This document shows positions 25,432 through 34,400 of a DNA stretch of 64,000 nucleotides, in pieces. The notes below the pieces were generated by a model, which saw nothing but the letters and a program-made list of their open reading frames with translations, was not told where the DNA came from and did not search any database. Source of the DNA: Pseudomonadota bacterium (lineage in GTDB: Bacteria > Desulfobacterota > Desulfobacteria > Desulfobacterales > Desulfosarcinaceae); NCBI GenBank assembly GCA_023435265.1, contig JAEYRZ010000115.1, positions 1 through 64,000 on the forward strand, read 5' to 3'. Within the stretch, counting starts at the first letter, position 1. Each line of letters starts with the position of its first letter. Both the position numbers and the translations under genes were made by a program.

Positions 25432-26568
25432 TCAATCCACCCGCTTTATGAATCCATAGCTGCCGTTGCGCCCGACCACAAGCGGCTGCAGGGCATCATT
25501 CAGATTGTAGGCCCAACTTTCAGTGGCAAAAAGCATTTCTCCCACAGTTAGATCCCATACTGTCGCCGTACTGGGCGTCCCGCTCCAACCGGCGGTGCGG
25601 TTGTCCAGATTCACCGCCGCAGCGCTGCCGGCCGCAGCAAGGCTGGTGCGCTGGAAACCACCCTGGCCATCCGCGCTCCATTGGACGGGAACCAGGCCGG
25701 CCGGTACCTCCGCCTCACCGACGATCAGACCGTTCGCATTGACTGCATAGGCAGCGCTCTCTATTTCAGCTGTATCGGCCAAGTCGGTCGCGCTGAAGGT
25801 GGTCTGATCCGCAGAGCGCCACAAGGCGGCATGCAGACGTCCGGTACCGTCCAGGGCCTCGCCGGCCACCCAGATTTCCGACCCGACGCGGGCCACTCCG
25901 CCCGCACTGCTGAAGGTGCTCAGCACCTGGTCCACGGCGAAGATGTTGACTGGAAGCACAGACGGCGGTGCGCTGAACGTGCCCTGAGCATCCGCCATCC
26001 AGATCACCGCGCGGGTACGTCCGGAGGCGTCTTGAGCTTCGCCGACGATCAGACCGCCGTCGCCACTCACATTGAAGGCCGTGCTGTTGCCGCCTGCCGC
26101 AAGCGCCGGCAGTTCTTCGGGAGCGCCGCTGGCGAAGGGCCAGCGCACCGCCACGCGCTGGGCGCCTTTGGCCGACTGGCCGACCGCATTGCCGTCTTCG
26201 TCGATCGCGAAGGCTGCGCTGAAGGTGTTGCCGGCCAGGGCGCTCAGGGCCGTGGGGGCCGCTGTGGCGGCGCCGGTGGCGTTGACGGTCCACAAGCCGG
26301 CCGCAAAGGGCTGGCCGGGCGACGCTTCCACATAGCCGACCACCTCGTTGGCGTTGTTGATGTCCACGGCGCTGGAGAAGTTCACAGACACGGGGGCGCC
26401 GGTGGCGTCGACGAATTCGTTCAGCGACAGTCCGGCGCCGCCGACATTGAGGTCACCAGTATTGCCGCCCCCGGGATTGGAGCCTCCCCCTCCGCCCCCG
26501 CCGCCGCAAGCAGACAGCAGCAGGGTCAGCGCGAATACAAAACTAGCTGGTCTTATCATCAGTTTCAT
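25432..26568 (-). CDS. HAF-repeat lipoprotein with poly-glycine tether (copy 1)
   Basis: The 378-residue lipoprotein has a signal peptide with lipobox LLSAC (Cys21), followed at once by a run of eight glycines. The rest is made of HAF-type repeats of about 45-50 residues (VDINNANEVVGYVEA, FAIDEDGNAVGQSAKG, NVSGDGGLIVGEAQD, AVNANGLIVGEAEV), which should fold into a beta-propeller. ATG 26568 follows GAGGAGG. Two paralogues lie in the same locus (29029 and 39415). They are likely outer-membrane or surface anchored and may bind the redox proteins; no enzymatic motif is seen. Confidence 0.85.
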   Translation of the reverse strand: MKLMIRPASFVFALTLLLSACGGGGGGGGSNPGGGNTGDLNVGGAGLSLNEFVDATGAPVSVNFSSAVDINNANEVVGYVEASPGQPFAAGLWTVNATGAATAAPTALSALAGNTFSAAFAIDEDGNAVGQSAKGAQRVAVRWPFASGAPEELPALAAGGNSTAFNVSGDGGLIVGEAQDASGRTRAVIWMADAQGTFSAPPSVLPVNIFAVDQVLSTFSSAGGVARVGSEIWVAGEALDGTGRLHAALWRSADQTTFSATDLADTAEIESAAYAVNANGLIVGEAEVPAGLVPVQWSADGQGGFQRTSLAAAGSAAAVNLDNRTAGWSGTPSTATVWDLTVGEMLFATESWAYNLNDALQPLVVGRNGSYGFIKRVD

Positions 26569-26582
26569 AGGATACCTCCTCG

Positions 26583-28931
26583 TTAGCGCACTTGCAGCGG
26601 TTGATTGCGCAGCGTCGTTCCGCCCGCCGAGGAGGAAACGATGCTGATGCTGGTGACGTCGGGATTGGTGGTGGTAGTCGCACGCAGCGACCAGCGGCCG
26701 TTGTCGACCGTCGCCGTTCCGATCACCGGTCCGGCCTCCGTAGGCCCGGCGTGGATCGTCAGCGTGGTGCCGTCGAACGTACTGGTGCCGCGGATGTCCC
26801 AGCGCAGGCGCCGCAGGTCCAGACGCGCCCGGCTGATCGTGATGGTTTCTACCGGAATGACGGTGACCGTCACCACGGCGATGTTGGAGCTCAGGCCGTT
26901 GCTGTCGGCGATCCGGTAGCCGAAGGTGTCGGTGCCGCTGAAGCCTGCGTTCGGGGTGTACGTCACGGTGTTGTTGGCATTGACGGTGACTGCACCGCCT
27001 TCCGGCCCGAACGCTTCACCGGCCGGCAGGACTGTCAGGGTGGCCAGGGTTGCAGGGGCAACGATGGTGTCATTGGCCAATACATTGATGGTCACTGCTG
27101 CCGCCTGCGCCAGGTTCAGCTCGGCGGCGTCCTCCACCGCCACGGGTGCCAGTGCGTTGATGGAGAATTCGAACGTCTGCGGATCGTAGATCTTGCCCGA
27201 GACCGCGAACAGGTCGGTCTGCACGTTCAGACCGGGGCCCTGGACGCGGAAGAAGTTGTTGCCGGTGGGGCTGCCGGTCACCTGGTGCTCGATGCCCGGG
27301 TCGCCCACATAGTAGTTGTTCAACGCCGGGTTGAACGCGTTGGGCTTGATCAGCAGCGGGTCGGTCAAGGACGTGTCGCTGTTGAAGGTGGTCCATTTCA
27401 ACACGGTCGGCCCGATGTCGCTGTACAAGGTGCCCTGGAACGCCCCGTCCGGGTCTTCCGGATCGATGATGCCGATGTCGGCGGTGTAGTTGATGCCGTC
27501 CGCCGCCGTCACATTCTCGAACACGATTTCGCCGTAAGGGTGGGTCACCGTATAGGTGCCGTCCTGCGGGACATCGACGCGGATGCGCACCCGGCCGAAG
27601 GTGATCTGCTGGCCGTCGACGATCGACTCGTCGCCGCCGAAGGTCGATTCCAGGCCCAGCACCAGCAGGGCACGGTCGCCGCCGCCGAGGTCGATGCGGG
27701 CGTCGGCCGACCAGTAAAATCCCTCGCCGCCGGTGCGCAGCGCCGTCATGACAGGGTCGAGCGGGTTGATGGGGTCCGAGATGCACATGGGGTCGCCGGG
27801 CGTGCACAAGGTCAGCATCAAGCCGCCCGCCGGCGCTTCGATGGTGCCGATGTTCTCCTGGTACCAGATCGGGTAGCCCACCGAGTAGAAGTGGTCCACT
27901 CCGGTCACGGTGCCGGTGGAAACGATATCGGGATTGAAAAAGTTCTCCCGGTTGACCGGACCGACCGCGAAGAGCTTCTTATCGGGCACGCCCGGGAAGA
28001 CGTGCGCCGTCACTGCCTTGGACGGGTCGTAGACTTTGCCCATGACCGAGAACAGGTCGGTCTGAACGAAGTCATTGCCCTGTCCGTCGAGGTTCGATCC
28101 TGCCGGGCCTTCCACGCGGAAGAAGTTGTTGCCGGAGGGGCTGCCCGTCACCACGTGCGGTACGCCCGGGTTGCCCACGTACTGTTCCAGCACCGGACCG
28201 ATGGGTTCGTTGGTGACTGGGTCAAGCGCCCTCAGTTGCAGGGTCGCGTCGTTCAAGTAATCCGGCCAGGTCAGGAAGGGGCCGATCGTGCTGTTCAGGG
28301 TGCCGTTGAACCCGATGACCGGGTTCAGGAAGTTGGCCGCGCCGAGGTCGGCCGTGTAGTTGATGCCGTCCTCAACGGTCACGTTCTCGAAGGTCATCGT
28401 CCCGTAGGGGTGAATGACGGTGTAGGTCCCGGCCACCGGCACATCGACGCGGATGCGCACGCGGCCGAAGGAGATCTGCTGTCCGTCGATGGGCGCTTCC
28501 GTGCCGCCGAAAGTGCCTTCGATGCCCAGAACCAGGATGGCGTCGCCGCCACCCGGCATGCCCATCTGGGCTTCGCCCATCCACCAGAAGATCTCACCGG
28601 CCACGACCAGAGCGCTGTCGGGGTCCAGCGGGTCGTAGATGCACATGCTGCCGTCGCCGAACGTGGCGTTGCCCGCAGGCGGCGGCAGGCAGGGCTCCAG
28701 CGCCAGCCCGTTGGTGTCCATGTAGAATGCCGGAAAGCCGTGCGGGTCGATCGGAATGCCGACCCCCCCCGGCGCCGGAGCCAGCGCGCCGAAGGCCGGC
28801 GTGTGCAGTGCGCTGACCGCCGCCAGCAGGATCAGCAATGGGATGATTAAGGTCCATGGTTTGAGTTTGACAGCAGCGCTGAAACTCGTGCTTCTGTCCG
28901 GGGTCACGCTGACGGTCGCATTTGCTTTCAT
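26583..28931 (-). CDS. Large secreted protein with internal duplication and cadherin/Big-like domain
   Basis: The 782-residue product has an N-terminal hydrophobic signal or anchor (LIIPLLILLAAVSALHTPAFG). Two copies of a domain of about 230 residues follow; each has GGGDAILVLGIEGTFGG or GGGDRALLVLGLESTFGG, then DGQQISFGRVRIRVDV, then HPYGTMTFENV-like and GSPSGNNFFRVEGP-like motifs. Next is a VCBS/cadherin-like stretch (VTINVLANDTIVAPATL), and last a C-terminal module of about 85 residues shared with MCO518 and the 622-residue protein. No enzyme motif is seen. It looks structural: a secreted matrix or scaffold protein. It lies between the two HAF genes, 14 bases upstream of HAF copy 1. Confidence 0.8.
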   Translation of the reverse strand: MKANATVSVTPDRSTSFSAAVKLKPWTLIIPLLILLAAVSALHTPAFGALAPAPGGVGIPIDPHGFPAFYMDTNGLALEPCLPPPAGNATFGDGSMCIYDPLDPDSALVVAGEIFWWMGEAQMGMPGGGDAILVLGIEGTFGGTEAPIDGQQISFGRVRIRVDVPVAGTYTVIHPYGTMTFENVTVEDGINYTADLGAANFLNPVIGFNGTLNSTIGPFLTWPDYLNDATLQLRALDPVTNEPIGPVLEQYVGNPGVPHVVTGSPSGNNFFRVEGPAGSNLDGQGNDFVQTDLFSVMGKVYDPSKAVTAHVFPGVPDKKLFAVGPVNRENFFNPDIVSTGTVTGVDHFYSVGYPIWYQENIGTIEAPAGGLMLTLCTPGDPMCISDPINPLDPVMTALRTGGEGFYWSADARIDLGGGDRALLVLGLESTFGGDESIVDGQQITFGRVRIRVDVPQDGTYTVTHPYGEIVFENVTAADGINYTADIGIIDPEDPDGAFQGTLYSDIGPTVLKWTTFNSDTSLTDPLLIKPNAFNPALNNYYVGDPGIEHQVTGSPTGNNFFRVQGPGLNVQTDLFAVSGKIYDPQTFEFSINALAPVAVEDAAELNLAQAAAVTINVLANDTIVAPATLATLTVLPAGEAFGPEGGAVTVNANNTVTYTPNAGFSGTDTFGYRIADSNGLSSNIAVVTVTVIPVETITISRARLDLRRLRWDIRGTSTFDGTTLTIHAGPTEAGPVIGTATVDNGRWSLRATTTTNPDVTSISIVSSSAGGTTLRNQPLQVR

Positions 28932-29028
28932 ATGAGGCGCTCCTTTGCTGTGCCTCGCAGGGAAGATGAGTTATCTTCCACTGCGCTGCGCGTTCAACTG
29001 CGTCGATATCCGGTGTTCGAAATTCTTC

Positions 29029-30168
29029 TCAGCGGGGCAGCGCCGCGATGGCGCGGCCCGCAAACATTCCCACGACCTGCATGCGGTCGTTGATTCCGTA
29101 AGCCTGGCTGAAAACAGCCTCGATGACCTGGTAATCGTCAGGATCGGCGGCGTTCCAGATCGTCGCCTGATCGTCGCCGGGCTGCGCAGCGGAGTGACCG
29201 GCGATGTGTCCGGCCCCGTTGACGGCCAGGGCCGCCGTATTCGGGCCCAGGTCGGCCGTGACGCTGCCGGCGTTGTTCCAGATCACCCCGTACAGCGTGC
29301 CGCCCTCTATTTCGGCCGTTCCGACGATGTTGCCGGCCGGGTCGATGGCGAAGGCGCTGCTGGCTGCCTGATCGATGAAGGGGGTGAGGGCGACGGGGGC
29401 TGCGTAGCCGCCGGTCGCCGCCGGCCTCCAGATCACTGCCTGCAGGCGGCCGGCGGCATTGCGCGATTCTCCGGCGATCAGGCCGTTGTCGCTGATGGTT
29501 TGCGCCGAGCTGTCGGCGTCGCCGGCCGAACTCAGGTGCGGGAGGACCAGAGGAGCGGCCCCCGGGCCGGCCCAGTAGACCGCCACGCGGTCACCCTGTT
29601 CGTTGTCGGCCGCTTCGCCCACCATCGCACCGCTGCTGCTGATGGCCAGCGCAACGCTGTCGCCCCCTGCGAACAGTCCTTCGACACTCAAGGCGGTTGG
29701 GATTGCCGCGGCGGAAGGCCAGAACACGGCTGTGCTGTGGTGGTCGGGAACCGGTGTGCCGCCGATGAGAGCCTCGGCCCCCGATTCGCCTACCGCGATG
29801 CCGGCGCTGTTGATGCCGTAAGCGGCGCTATAGGTGTTGCCGGGCAGGGGCGAAAGCTCGACCGGGTCGGTGAGCTCGCCATCGCCAATCGTCCATGTGG
29901 TCGCCTTGACCGTCTGCGAACCATCCGCCGAAAAGCCGACCGTTACCGGCGGCGCTGCGTTGTTGACGGCGACGGCGGCGCTGAAACCGCCGCCCAGATC
30001 GGTCAGATCGAACAGTTCCAGCAGCGCTGCGGAAACCGAACCGCCGCCCGTTCCACCGCCGGGGGCATTCGCTCCTCCTCCCCCCCCGCCTCCACCTCCG
30101 CAAGCGGCCAGCAGCAGGGCTGCCAAGCCGATCACCCCCATGGATTTAACCAGTCTGCATTTTTTCAT
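29029..30168 (-). CDS. HAF-repeat lipoprotein with poly-glycine tether (copy 2)
   Basis: The 379-residue lipoprotein has a signal with lipobox LLAAC (Cys23) followed by about nine glycines. HAF-type repeats follow (YGINSAGIAVGESGAE, AISSSGAMVGEAADN, TISDNGLIAGESRN, AIDPAGNIVGTAEI, AVNGAGHIAGHSAA), which predict a beta-propeller. ATG 30168 follows AAAGGAG; the longer frame to 30198 lacks one. It sits between the 782-residue secreted protein (97-base gap) and MCO446 (53-base gap) in the minus arm. Its close likeness to copies 1 and 3 indicates local duplication. Confidence 0.85.
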   Translation of the reverse strand: MKKCRLVKSMGVIGLAALLLAACGGGGGGGGGANAPGGGTGGGSVSAALLELFDLTDLGGGFSAAVAVNNAAPPVTVGFSADGSQTVKATTWTIGDGELTDPVELSPLPGNTYSAAYGINSAGIAVGESGAEALIGGTPVPDHHSTAVFWPSAAAIPTALSVEGLFAGGDSVALAISSSGAMVGEAADNEQGDRVAVYWAGPGAAPLVLPHLSSAGDADSSAQTISDNGLIAGESRNAAGRLQAVIWRPAATGGYAAPVALTPFIDQAASSAFAIDPAGNIVGTAEIEGGTLYGVIWNNAGSVTADLGPNTAALAVNGAGHIAGHSAAQPGDDQATIWNAADPDDYQVIEAVFSQAYGINDRMQVVGMFAGRAIAALPR

Positions 30169-30221
30169 CTTACGTCTCCTTTGCGGCAAAACAGCCACCC
30201 CCGCGGAAAGCTGTTTCAGAA

Positions 30222-31562
30222 CTAGGCAACGACTGTGATCGGCACGCGCACGGTGCGCAAAACCGCATTGGTGATCCAGTGCCGGAATTCGATTTCAACC
30301 AGATGGGGTCCGATTGTGACGGCGCTTCCGCCTTCGATGAGGATGTCATAGCGCCGGGCCGTGGTGAGCATGAACTGGTGGCCGATCTCGGCCAGCGGGA
30401 TCGGCCGGGAGTAGGACCCGAACGGGCTGCGTCCCAGGGTGCGCCCGTCCACGGCAGTCACTCGCCCCGCAAGACCCGTGGGGAATCTCCATACCTGGGT
30501 GCAATAGGAAGCGTTCAGCGCGCGCACCAGAAGCCGTTGGTTCAATCCCAGTTCCACGCCGGCCGGCGCGATCAGACTGCTGCCGTCGTCGACCAGAGGC
30601 GCGGCCTGGCCGCTGACCATGAACACATTGGGCCGGAAGTCGTGCAGCCGCGGGTTGTCGGGATCGTCGATGCGCATGAACCCGCTGCGCCCGTCGTTGT
30701 CAGGGTCCTGCAGGCCGGAGGCGACGTGCGTGACCACGGGGTTGCCGTTGAACAGCGGCCCGGCGTCGGCGCCGTGCCAGCGCGTATCGATGTCATCGGC
30801 CACCCAGATGGCCTCGACCTGGTAAGGGGTCGGGGCGTCGCCCACCATCGTGAAGCCGGGTCCTCCGTCGGCGAACGGCGCGCCGGCCACATCGGGGTCT
30901 ACGATCAGCATGCCGTACATCCCGCGTTCGAAGTGCAGGGTGGTGTTGCGGTGGCAGTGGTAGAAATAGGTGCCGGATTCCGCTGCCTTCCACTGGTAGG
31001 TGTAAAGGCCCGAACCCACTTCGAACGTGAGATGCCCCACGCCGTCGTTCATCGCGGTGGGTTCGATGCCGTGGTGATGGATGGTGTGGGGGCCGGTACG
31101 ACTGCCCAGGGCCGAGTGCACGATCTGGCCTTCCCGAACTCGTATGGTGGGCCCGGGAAATGACTGCAGCTCGCTGATCTGACCATTGTTCAGGCGGGCT
31201 TCGAAACTCCACATGTTGACCGGGGCCGTGCCGCCGCCCGGCAGCGGCACCAGGACGTTCTGGTCATGGAGTCCGCGGCGCTCGAAGATGGCGCTGGGGG
31301 AAGGTTCGACGCGGTCCGGGGTGGGTAAGTCGATTTCGCCTTCCGGGTTCGGCGTCAGGTTCTGGACCAACTCCGGACGGAACAGCTTGGCGGCACGCAC
31401 CCGGTTCGCCCGGGTATTGCCCGGAGTGTTGTTATTGTTGACGGCATCGATCATTCCGTCGGTGCGGGGAACGTCGCTCGCAAATCCTTCGAATTCGGCT
31501 ATCTGGTCCAAGTCGTTCGGATCGAAGGGGAAACTGAGATCGCGTTGTATGAAGTCGGTCAT
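30222..31562 (-). CDS. Multicopper oxidase-like protein with type-1 copper site in domain 1 (MCO446)
   Basis: A 446-residue cupredoxin protein. Domain 1 has PHTIHHHGIEP (His162, His164) and YHCHRNTTLHFERGM. The latter gives a type-1 set Cys203, His210 and Met215, flanked by His202 and His204. Putting the type-1 cysteine in the first cupredoxin domain recalls NirK and two-domain oxidases more than three-domain laccases. No third HxxHxH motif is seen in the C-terminal half. There is no obvious signal peptide, so export may depend on its neighbour or on another route. It is 49 bases after MCO518 in the same operon. Possible work: oxidation of metals, phenolics or a protein partner. Confidence 0.82.
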   Translation of the reverse strand: MTDFIQRDLSFPFDPNDLDQIAEFEGFASDVPRTDGMIDAVNNNNTPGNTRANRVRAAKLFRPELVQNLTPNPEGEIDLPTPDRVEPSPSAIFERRGLHDQNVLVPLPGGGTAPVNMWSFEARLNNGQISELQSFPGPTIRVREGQIVHSALGSRTGPHTIHHHGIEPTAMNDGVGHLTFEVGSGLYTYQWKAAESGTYFYHCHRNTTLHFERGMYGMLIVDPDVAGAPFADGGPGFTMVGDAPTPYQVEAIWVADDIDTRWHGADAGPLFNGNPVVTHVASGLQDPDNDGRSGFMRIDDPDNPRLHDFRPNVFMVSGQAAPLVDDGSSLIAPAGVELGLNQRLLVRALNASYCTQVWRFPTGLAGRVTAVDGRTLGRSPFGSYSRPIPLAEIGHQFMLTTARRYDILIEGGSAVTIGPHLVEIEFRHWITNAVLRTVRVPITVVA

Positions 31563-31611
31563 GGCTCTGCTCTCCTCTCAAAAACCGTTGTTCGACAGAT
31601 TCCGCTGGATG

Positions 31612-33168
31612 TCATCGCAGCCTTAACGGTACGGACCGGATGGCGTGGACCACGGCTGAATCGTTTTCATCGTGATGCATCATGGTAATGAAACGGCTGG
31701 CCAGCGCCTTGAGCGCACGGCCCCTGAATTCGAAACGACCGTTTGCATCCACCTGGATGCGGTTGTTGATCACCTGCCCGCTGCCGCCGTGTACGTCGAG
31801 ATGGATGTTGGGCACCGTGCAGCGGCCTTCGAGAATCAACTGGCCGGTCCTGACCCGCAGGTCGGCCCGGGTGATGGTGATCACCGCCGTGGCCGGGTCG
31901 GCCGGGTCGAAAGGCCCGTCGATCTGCCAGTGCGTGGCCATGCCCTGAGGATAGTTGCCGCCGGCCGCAGTGTTGCTGATCTCGTTGTGGTCGTGCATCG
32001 GGTAGACCAGCGGGAACAACTCCTGTTGCGGCGGCCACACGGCCTGCGGGATGTCCGGCGGCTGGATGAAGGGCAGCAGCACGTCCTTGATGTCGCCGGG
32101 CGCCAGCGTCCAGGTGTCCACCATGGTCAGGTTGTCCAGAATCGCGCGGCTGCCCGCAAGGGCGTTGGAATGCGTCAGGGTGTAGACGTGGTTGCCGTGG
32201 ATGTGGGGCGAGTGCCACATCAGACCGGCATTGAGACTGCGGATGACGATCGGCTGGCCCACCGTGCCGCGGATGGAGACGTTGCCCTGGACGTCGAACA
32301 GACGTTCGGTCAGCGGGAGCTGATTCTCGCCGAACGCGTGCGAATGGTCGCCGCCTTCATCGGGGTCGCCGTGGCTGTGCTGGGCCGAGAAAAATCCGCT
32401 TTTGCCGTTGAGCGTGAAGTACTGGGGCAGAAAGCCGTTCAGAAAGCTCTGCGGCGCCAGAGGATCGTCATCGTCGGTCGCAGCCTCGGCCTTTTCCGGA
32501 TCGATGGTGTTCAGAATCCACACCGCATTACGGGTAGGGTCCCAGGGGTTGCCGGGAAAATGAGCGGTGGTCCCCAGGTCGTCGAAGAGCCGCTGTATCG
32601 CGCTGCCGGAAGACAAACCGCTGTAAGGCGTGTTGTTGACGACCGGGTTGGGCAGCACCACAAGGGCGCCGTGCAGCCCCATGACGCGGTTGACGGGTGC
32701 ATTGAGCGGGTCGAAGTACATATAGGTGCCGGCCGCGGGAGCCGTGAACATGATCTCGATCGGCTCTTCGTCCTCGGGAACGGTGACGTGCGTCAGCAGC
32801 TGCCCATTGGCCGTGAGCGGAACGCCGGGAATCGCAAAGCCGTGCGCGCCACCCTGGCGAATGTGGTTGGAGAGGGTCAGGTGGATGCGTTCGCCCTCCA
32901 ATGCCACGATCGCCGGGCCGGGAATGCGCGCCCCGCCCGCAGGGTGCGAATGATCGCTGCCGGCAAGTTTGAAGGCCCACATGGGGACCTGCACACCATC
33001 CACCATTTCGGCGTCGGCCTCGACCATATCCAGATGGAGATGCGCACGGCCCGCAGTGGAGGCAAAAGCCCGCGATGCATTCAGAAACGAAGGCCATCCG
33101 CTCATGCTCCCGACTGCAACAGTTGCAAGGCCCGTTAAACCGAATTTGAGAAAATCACGTCTTTGCAT
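31612..33168 (-). CDS. Multicopper oxidase-like protein lacking the type-1 cysteine, Tat-exported (MCO518)
   Basis: A 518-residue protein with a Tat-type signal (MQRRDFLKFGLTGLATVAVG). The expected domain-1 HxH is replaced (TYMYFDPLN near 148). The late domain has WHSPHIHGNH (His319, His322, His324), but the position of the usual HCH motif is MHDHNE (His392, Asp393, His394), so no type-1 cysteine. A His-rich loop (QHSHGDPDEGGDHSHAFG, near 263) could bind more metal. The last 100 residues are the beta-rich module shared with the 782- and 622-residue proteins. First gene of the minus arm. ATG 33168 follows AAAGGAAA. The 45-bp element lies 93 bases upstream. Confidence 0.82.
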   Translation of the reverse strand: MQRRDFLKFGLTGLATVAVGSMSGWPSFLNASRAFASTAGRAHLHLDMVEADAEMVDGVQVPMWAFKLAGSDHSHPAGGARIPGPAIVALEGERIHLTLSNHIRQGGAHGFAIPGVPLTANGQLLTHVTVPEDEEPIEIMFTAPAAGTYMYFDPLNAPVNRVMGLHGALVVLPNPVVNNTPYSGLSSGSAIQRLFDDLGTTAHFPGNPWDPTRNAVWILNTIDPEKAEAATDDDDPLAPQSFLNGFLPQYFTLNGKSGFFSAQHSHGDPDEGGDHSHAFGENQLPLTERLFDVQGNVSIRGTVGQPIVIRSLNAGLMWHSPHIHGNHVYTLTHSNALAGSRAILDNLTMVDTWTLAPGDIKDVLLPFIQPPDIPQAVWPPQQELFPLVYPMHDHNEISNTAAGGNYPQGMATHWQIDGPFDPADPATAVITITRADLRVRTGQLILEGRCTVPNIHLDVHGGSGQVINNRIQVDANGRFEFRGRALKALASRFITMMHHDENDSAVVHAIRSVPLRLR

Positions 33169-33535
33169 TGCGGCATTTCCTTTCTTTGATATTCAGCGAT
33201 GAAGCTCAGTATCTCGGCGATGATGGTATTCTCCGGGAATGCTTCGGAGATGGTGCAACTCTACGAATCGGGAGGGTTCGTGTAAATTGGCAGACTCCTG
33301 AAAGGGGATTATCCAATTCCTGATCCAGGGGGCTCCCTTAACTGAAGCATTCGGGATCAGGTTCTGAACCGCAGTAGTAGTACCGTCATCGAAAAAATGA
33401 TCACCGGCGCGTCGGCATCGACCGCGCCCCCATCAGGATACGGCGGGATGTTCTTTATATAAGAAGTGATGCGGTGAAGAGAGGATGTGAAAGGCTGAAC
33501 GCCTTTGCACGATCCGGCAGGTGCCTTGCTGCTGC
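33169..33535. other. Noncoding gap upstream of the minus arm
   Basis: No gene. It holds the shared 45-bp element at 33262-33306 and, on the minus strand just after it, a TTGCAC that could serve as a -35 box. The right-hand part follows the stop of the minus-strand HTH-less response regulator at 33536. A TTTATATAAG stretch near 33456 is AT-rich. Confidence 0.5.
33262..33306 (-). promoter_or_regulatory. Shared 45-bp upstream element, minus-arm copy
   Basis: Read on the minus strand it is CCCTTTCAGGAGTCTGCC, then AATTTACA, nine bases, and CCGATTCGTA. The plus-arm copy at 35104-35148 is the same at 37 of 45 positions, with 18 in a row and the same nine-base spacer. It contains two related half-sites (CCAATTTACA and CCGATTCGTA), 19 bases apart, about two helical turns, as expected for a response-regulator dimer pair. 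It lies 93 bases upstream of MCO518. Confidence 0.75.
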
Positions 33536-34009
33536 TTAATTGCTCTGCCGTCGAGGAGTGGGTTGAGGCTGCCTCTGGCGCAACCGGTGGATGTAATCGG
33601 CGACAATCTCTCCTTCGATTGCCGGGCTCAAGTAGATATTGCCTCGGGCGACGCGATTGATGGCTGATAACAATTCATGTTTTGAACACCCTTTGAGCAC
33701 AAATCCCCTGGCGCCTGATTTCAGCGAGCGTTCAACCCAGTAACGATCTCCGAATACCGACAACATGATGATTTTGGTCTTGGGTTTCTCAGCCAGAATA
33801 CGGCGTGAAACTTCGATCCCATCCATCTCGGGCATGCGGATGTCCATCAGAACCATGTCGATATTCAATCCGTCGTCAAACGCCTTCTCAATTGCTGCTT
33901 TGCCGGTTTCCGCATCCGCAACCACCTGAAGATCGGGCCTCCCGGAAAGCAGACAACGCACTCCTTCGCGTATGATTTTCTGATCATCGACCACAAGCAG
34001 CCGATTCAT
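33536..34009 (-). CDS. NarL-family response regulator receiver without HTH domain
   Basis: A 157-residue protein with a complete receiver: LLVVDDQKIIREG (Asp8, Asp9), VLMDIRMPEMDG (phospho-Asp56), and the FVLKGCSKHELLSAI lysine motif. It also keeps the NarL-type linker GNIYLSPAIEGEIV. It then ends in RQRQPQPTPRRQSN with no LuxR-type helix-turn-helix, which its neighbour at 34401 has. No HTH coding sequence is found downstream in any minus-strand frame before 33440. It may be a phosphate sink, a protein-binding regulator or a decayed gene. It lies directly upstream of the minus arm, in the same direction. Confidence 0.85.
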   Translation of the reverse strand: MNRLLVVDDQKIIREGVRCLLSGRPDLQVVADAETGKAAIEKAFDDGLNIDMVLMDIRMPEMDGIEVSRRILAEKPKTKIIMLSVFGDRYWVERSLKSGARGFVLKGCSKHELLSAINRVARGNIYLSPAIEGEIVADYIHRLRQRQPQPTPRRQSN

Positions 34010-34400
34010 AAGCCAAATCCTTCTTGCAAAGAGTTATCGGGTTTCGCTTGCGCAGCTTTGCTGTCGTATGATAACAGCCTCTGCCAGGATCGTCTATCAG
34101 GGGAATGCCGAAATGCATGGAGGAAAATCCTAAATAAACCATCGGGTATACTATTCTTCGCAGACCGGATTACAGTGCTTGGATTAGTCCAAAGGGTAAC
34201 CGGCGTTGCAGGGAGTTACTAAATTTGCACACCCGACCTGGTGGCAGCTGTTTTTCATCGAGAGTATGCCACTTTCGTGCCAGGGTGGGTGGGCATCAAG
34301 GGCAATTCCTAAGAGCCGATAATAGTAGGCGTATCGATGGGCATTCGATCGAGGAAAGAAGTACTCTGGACTGACCGGTTTTGCGATGAGGAGCTGTTAG
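34010..34400. other. Noncoding gap between two divergent response regulator genes
   Basis: No credible gene. TATACT at 34147-34152 is a good -10 box for the plus strand but has no clear -35, which would fit an activator-dependent promoter. TTAGGTG just before 34401 and GAGGAG at 34388-34393 form the ribosome site of the plus-strand regulator. The 45-bp element is not present here. Confidence 0.4.

Noticed and set aside
26592..28850. 752-residue open frame on the plus strand across the 782-residue secreted protein
   Set aside because: Antisense shadow: its composition is Arg/Gly/Val/Asp-rich without domains, while the minus frame has clear repeats and a signal peptide.
34230..34270. Sigma-54-type promoter (TGGCAG... 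) upstream of the LuxR-type regulator
   Set aside because: The -24 half resembles TGGCA, but the -12 half is missing the TTGC pattern.
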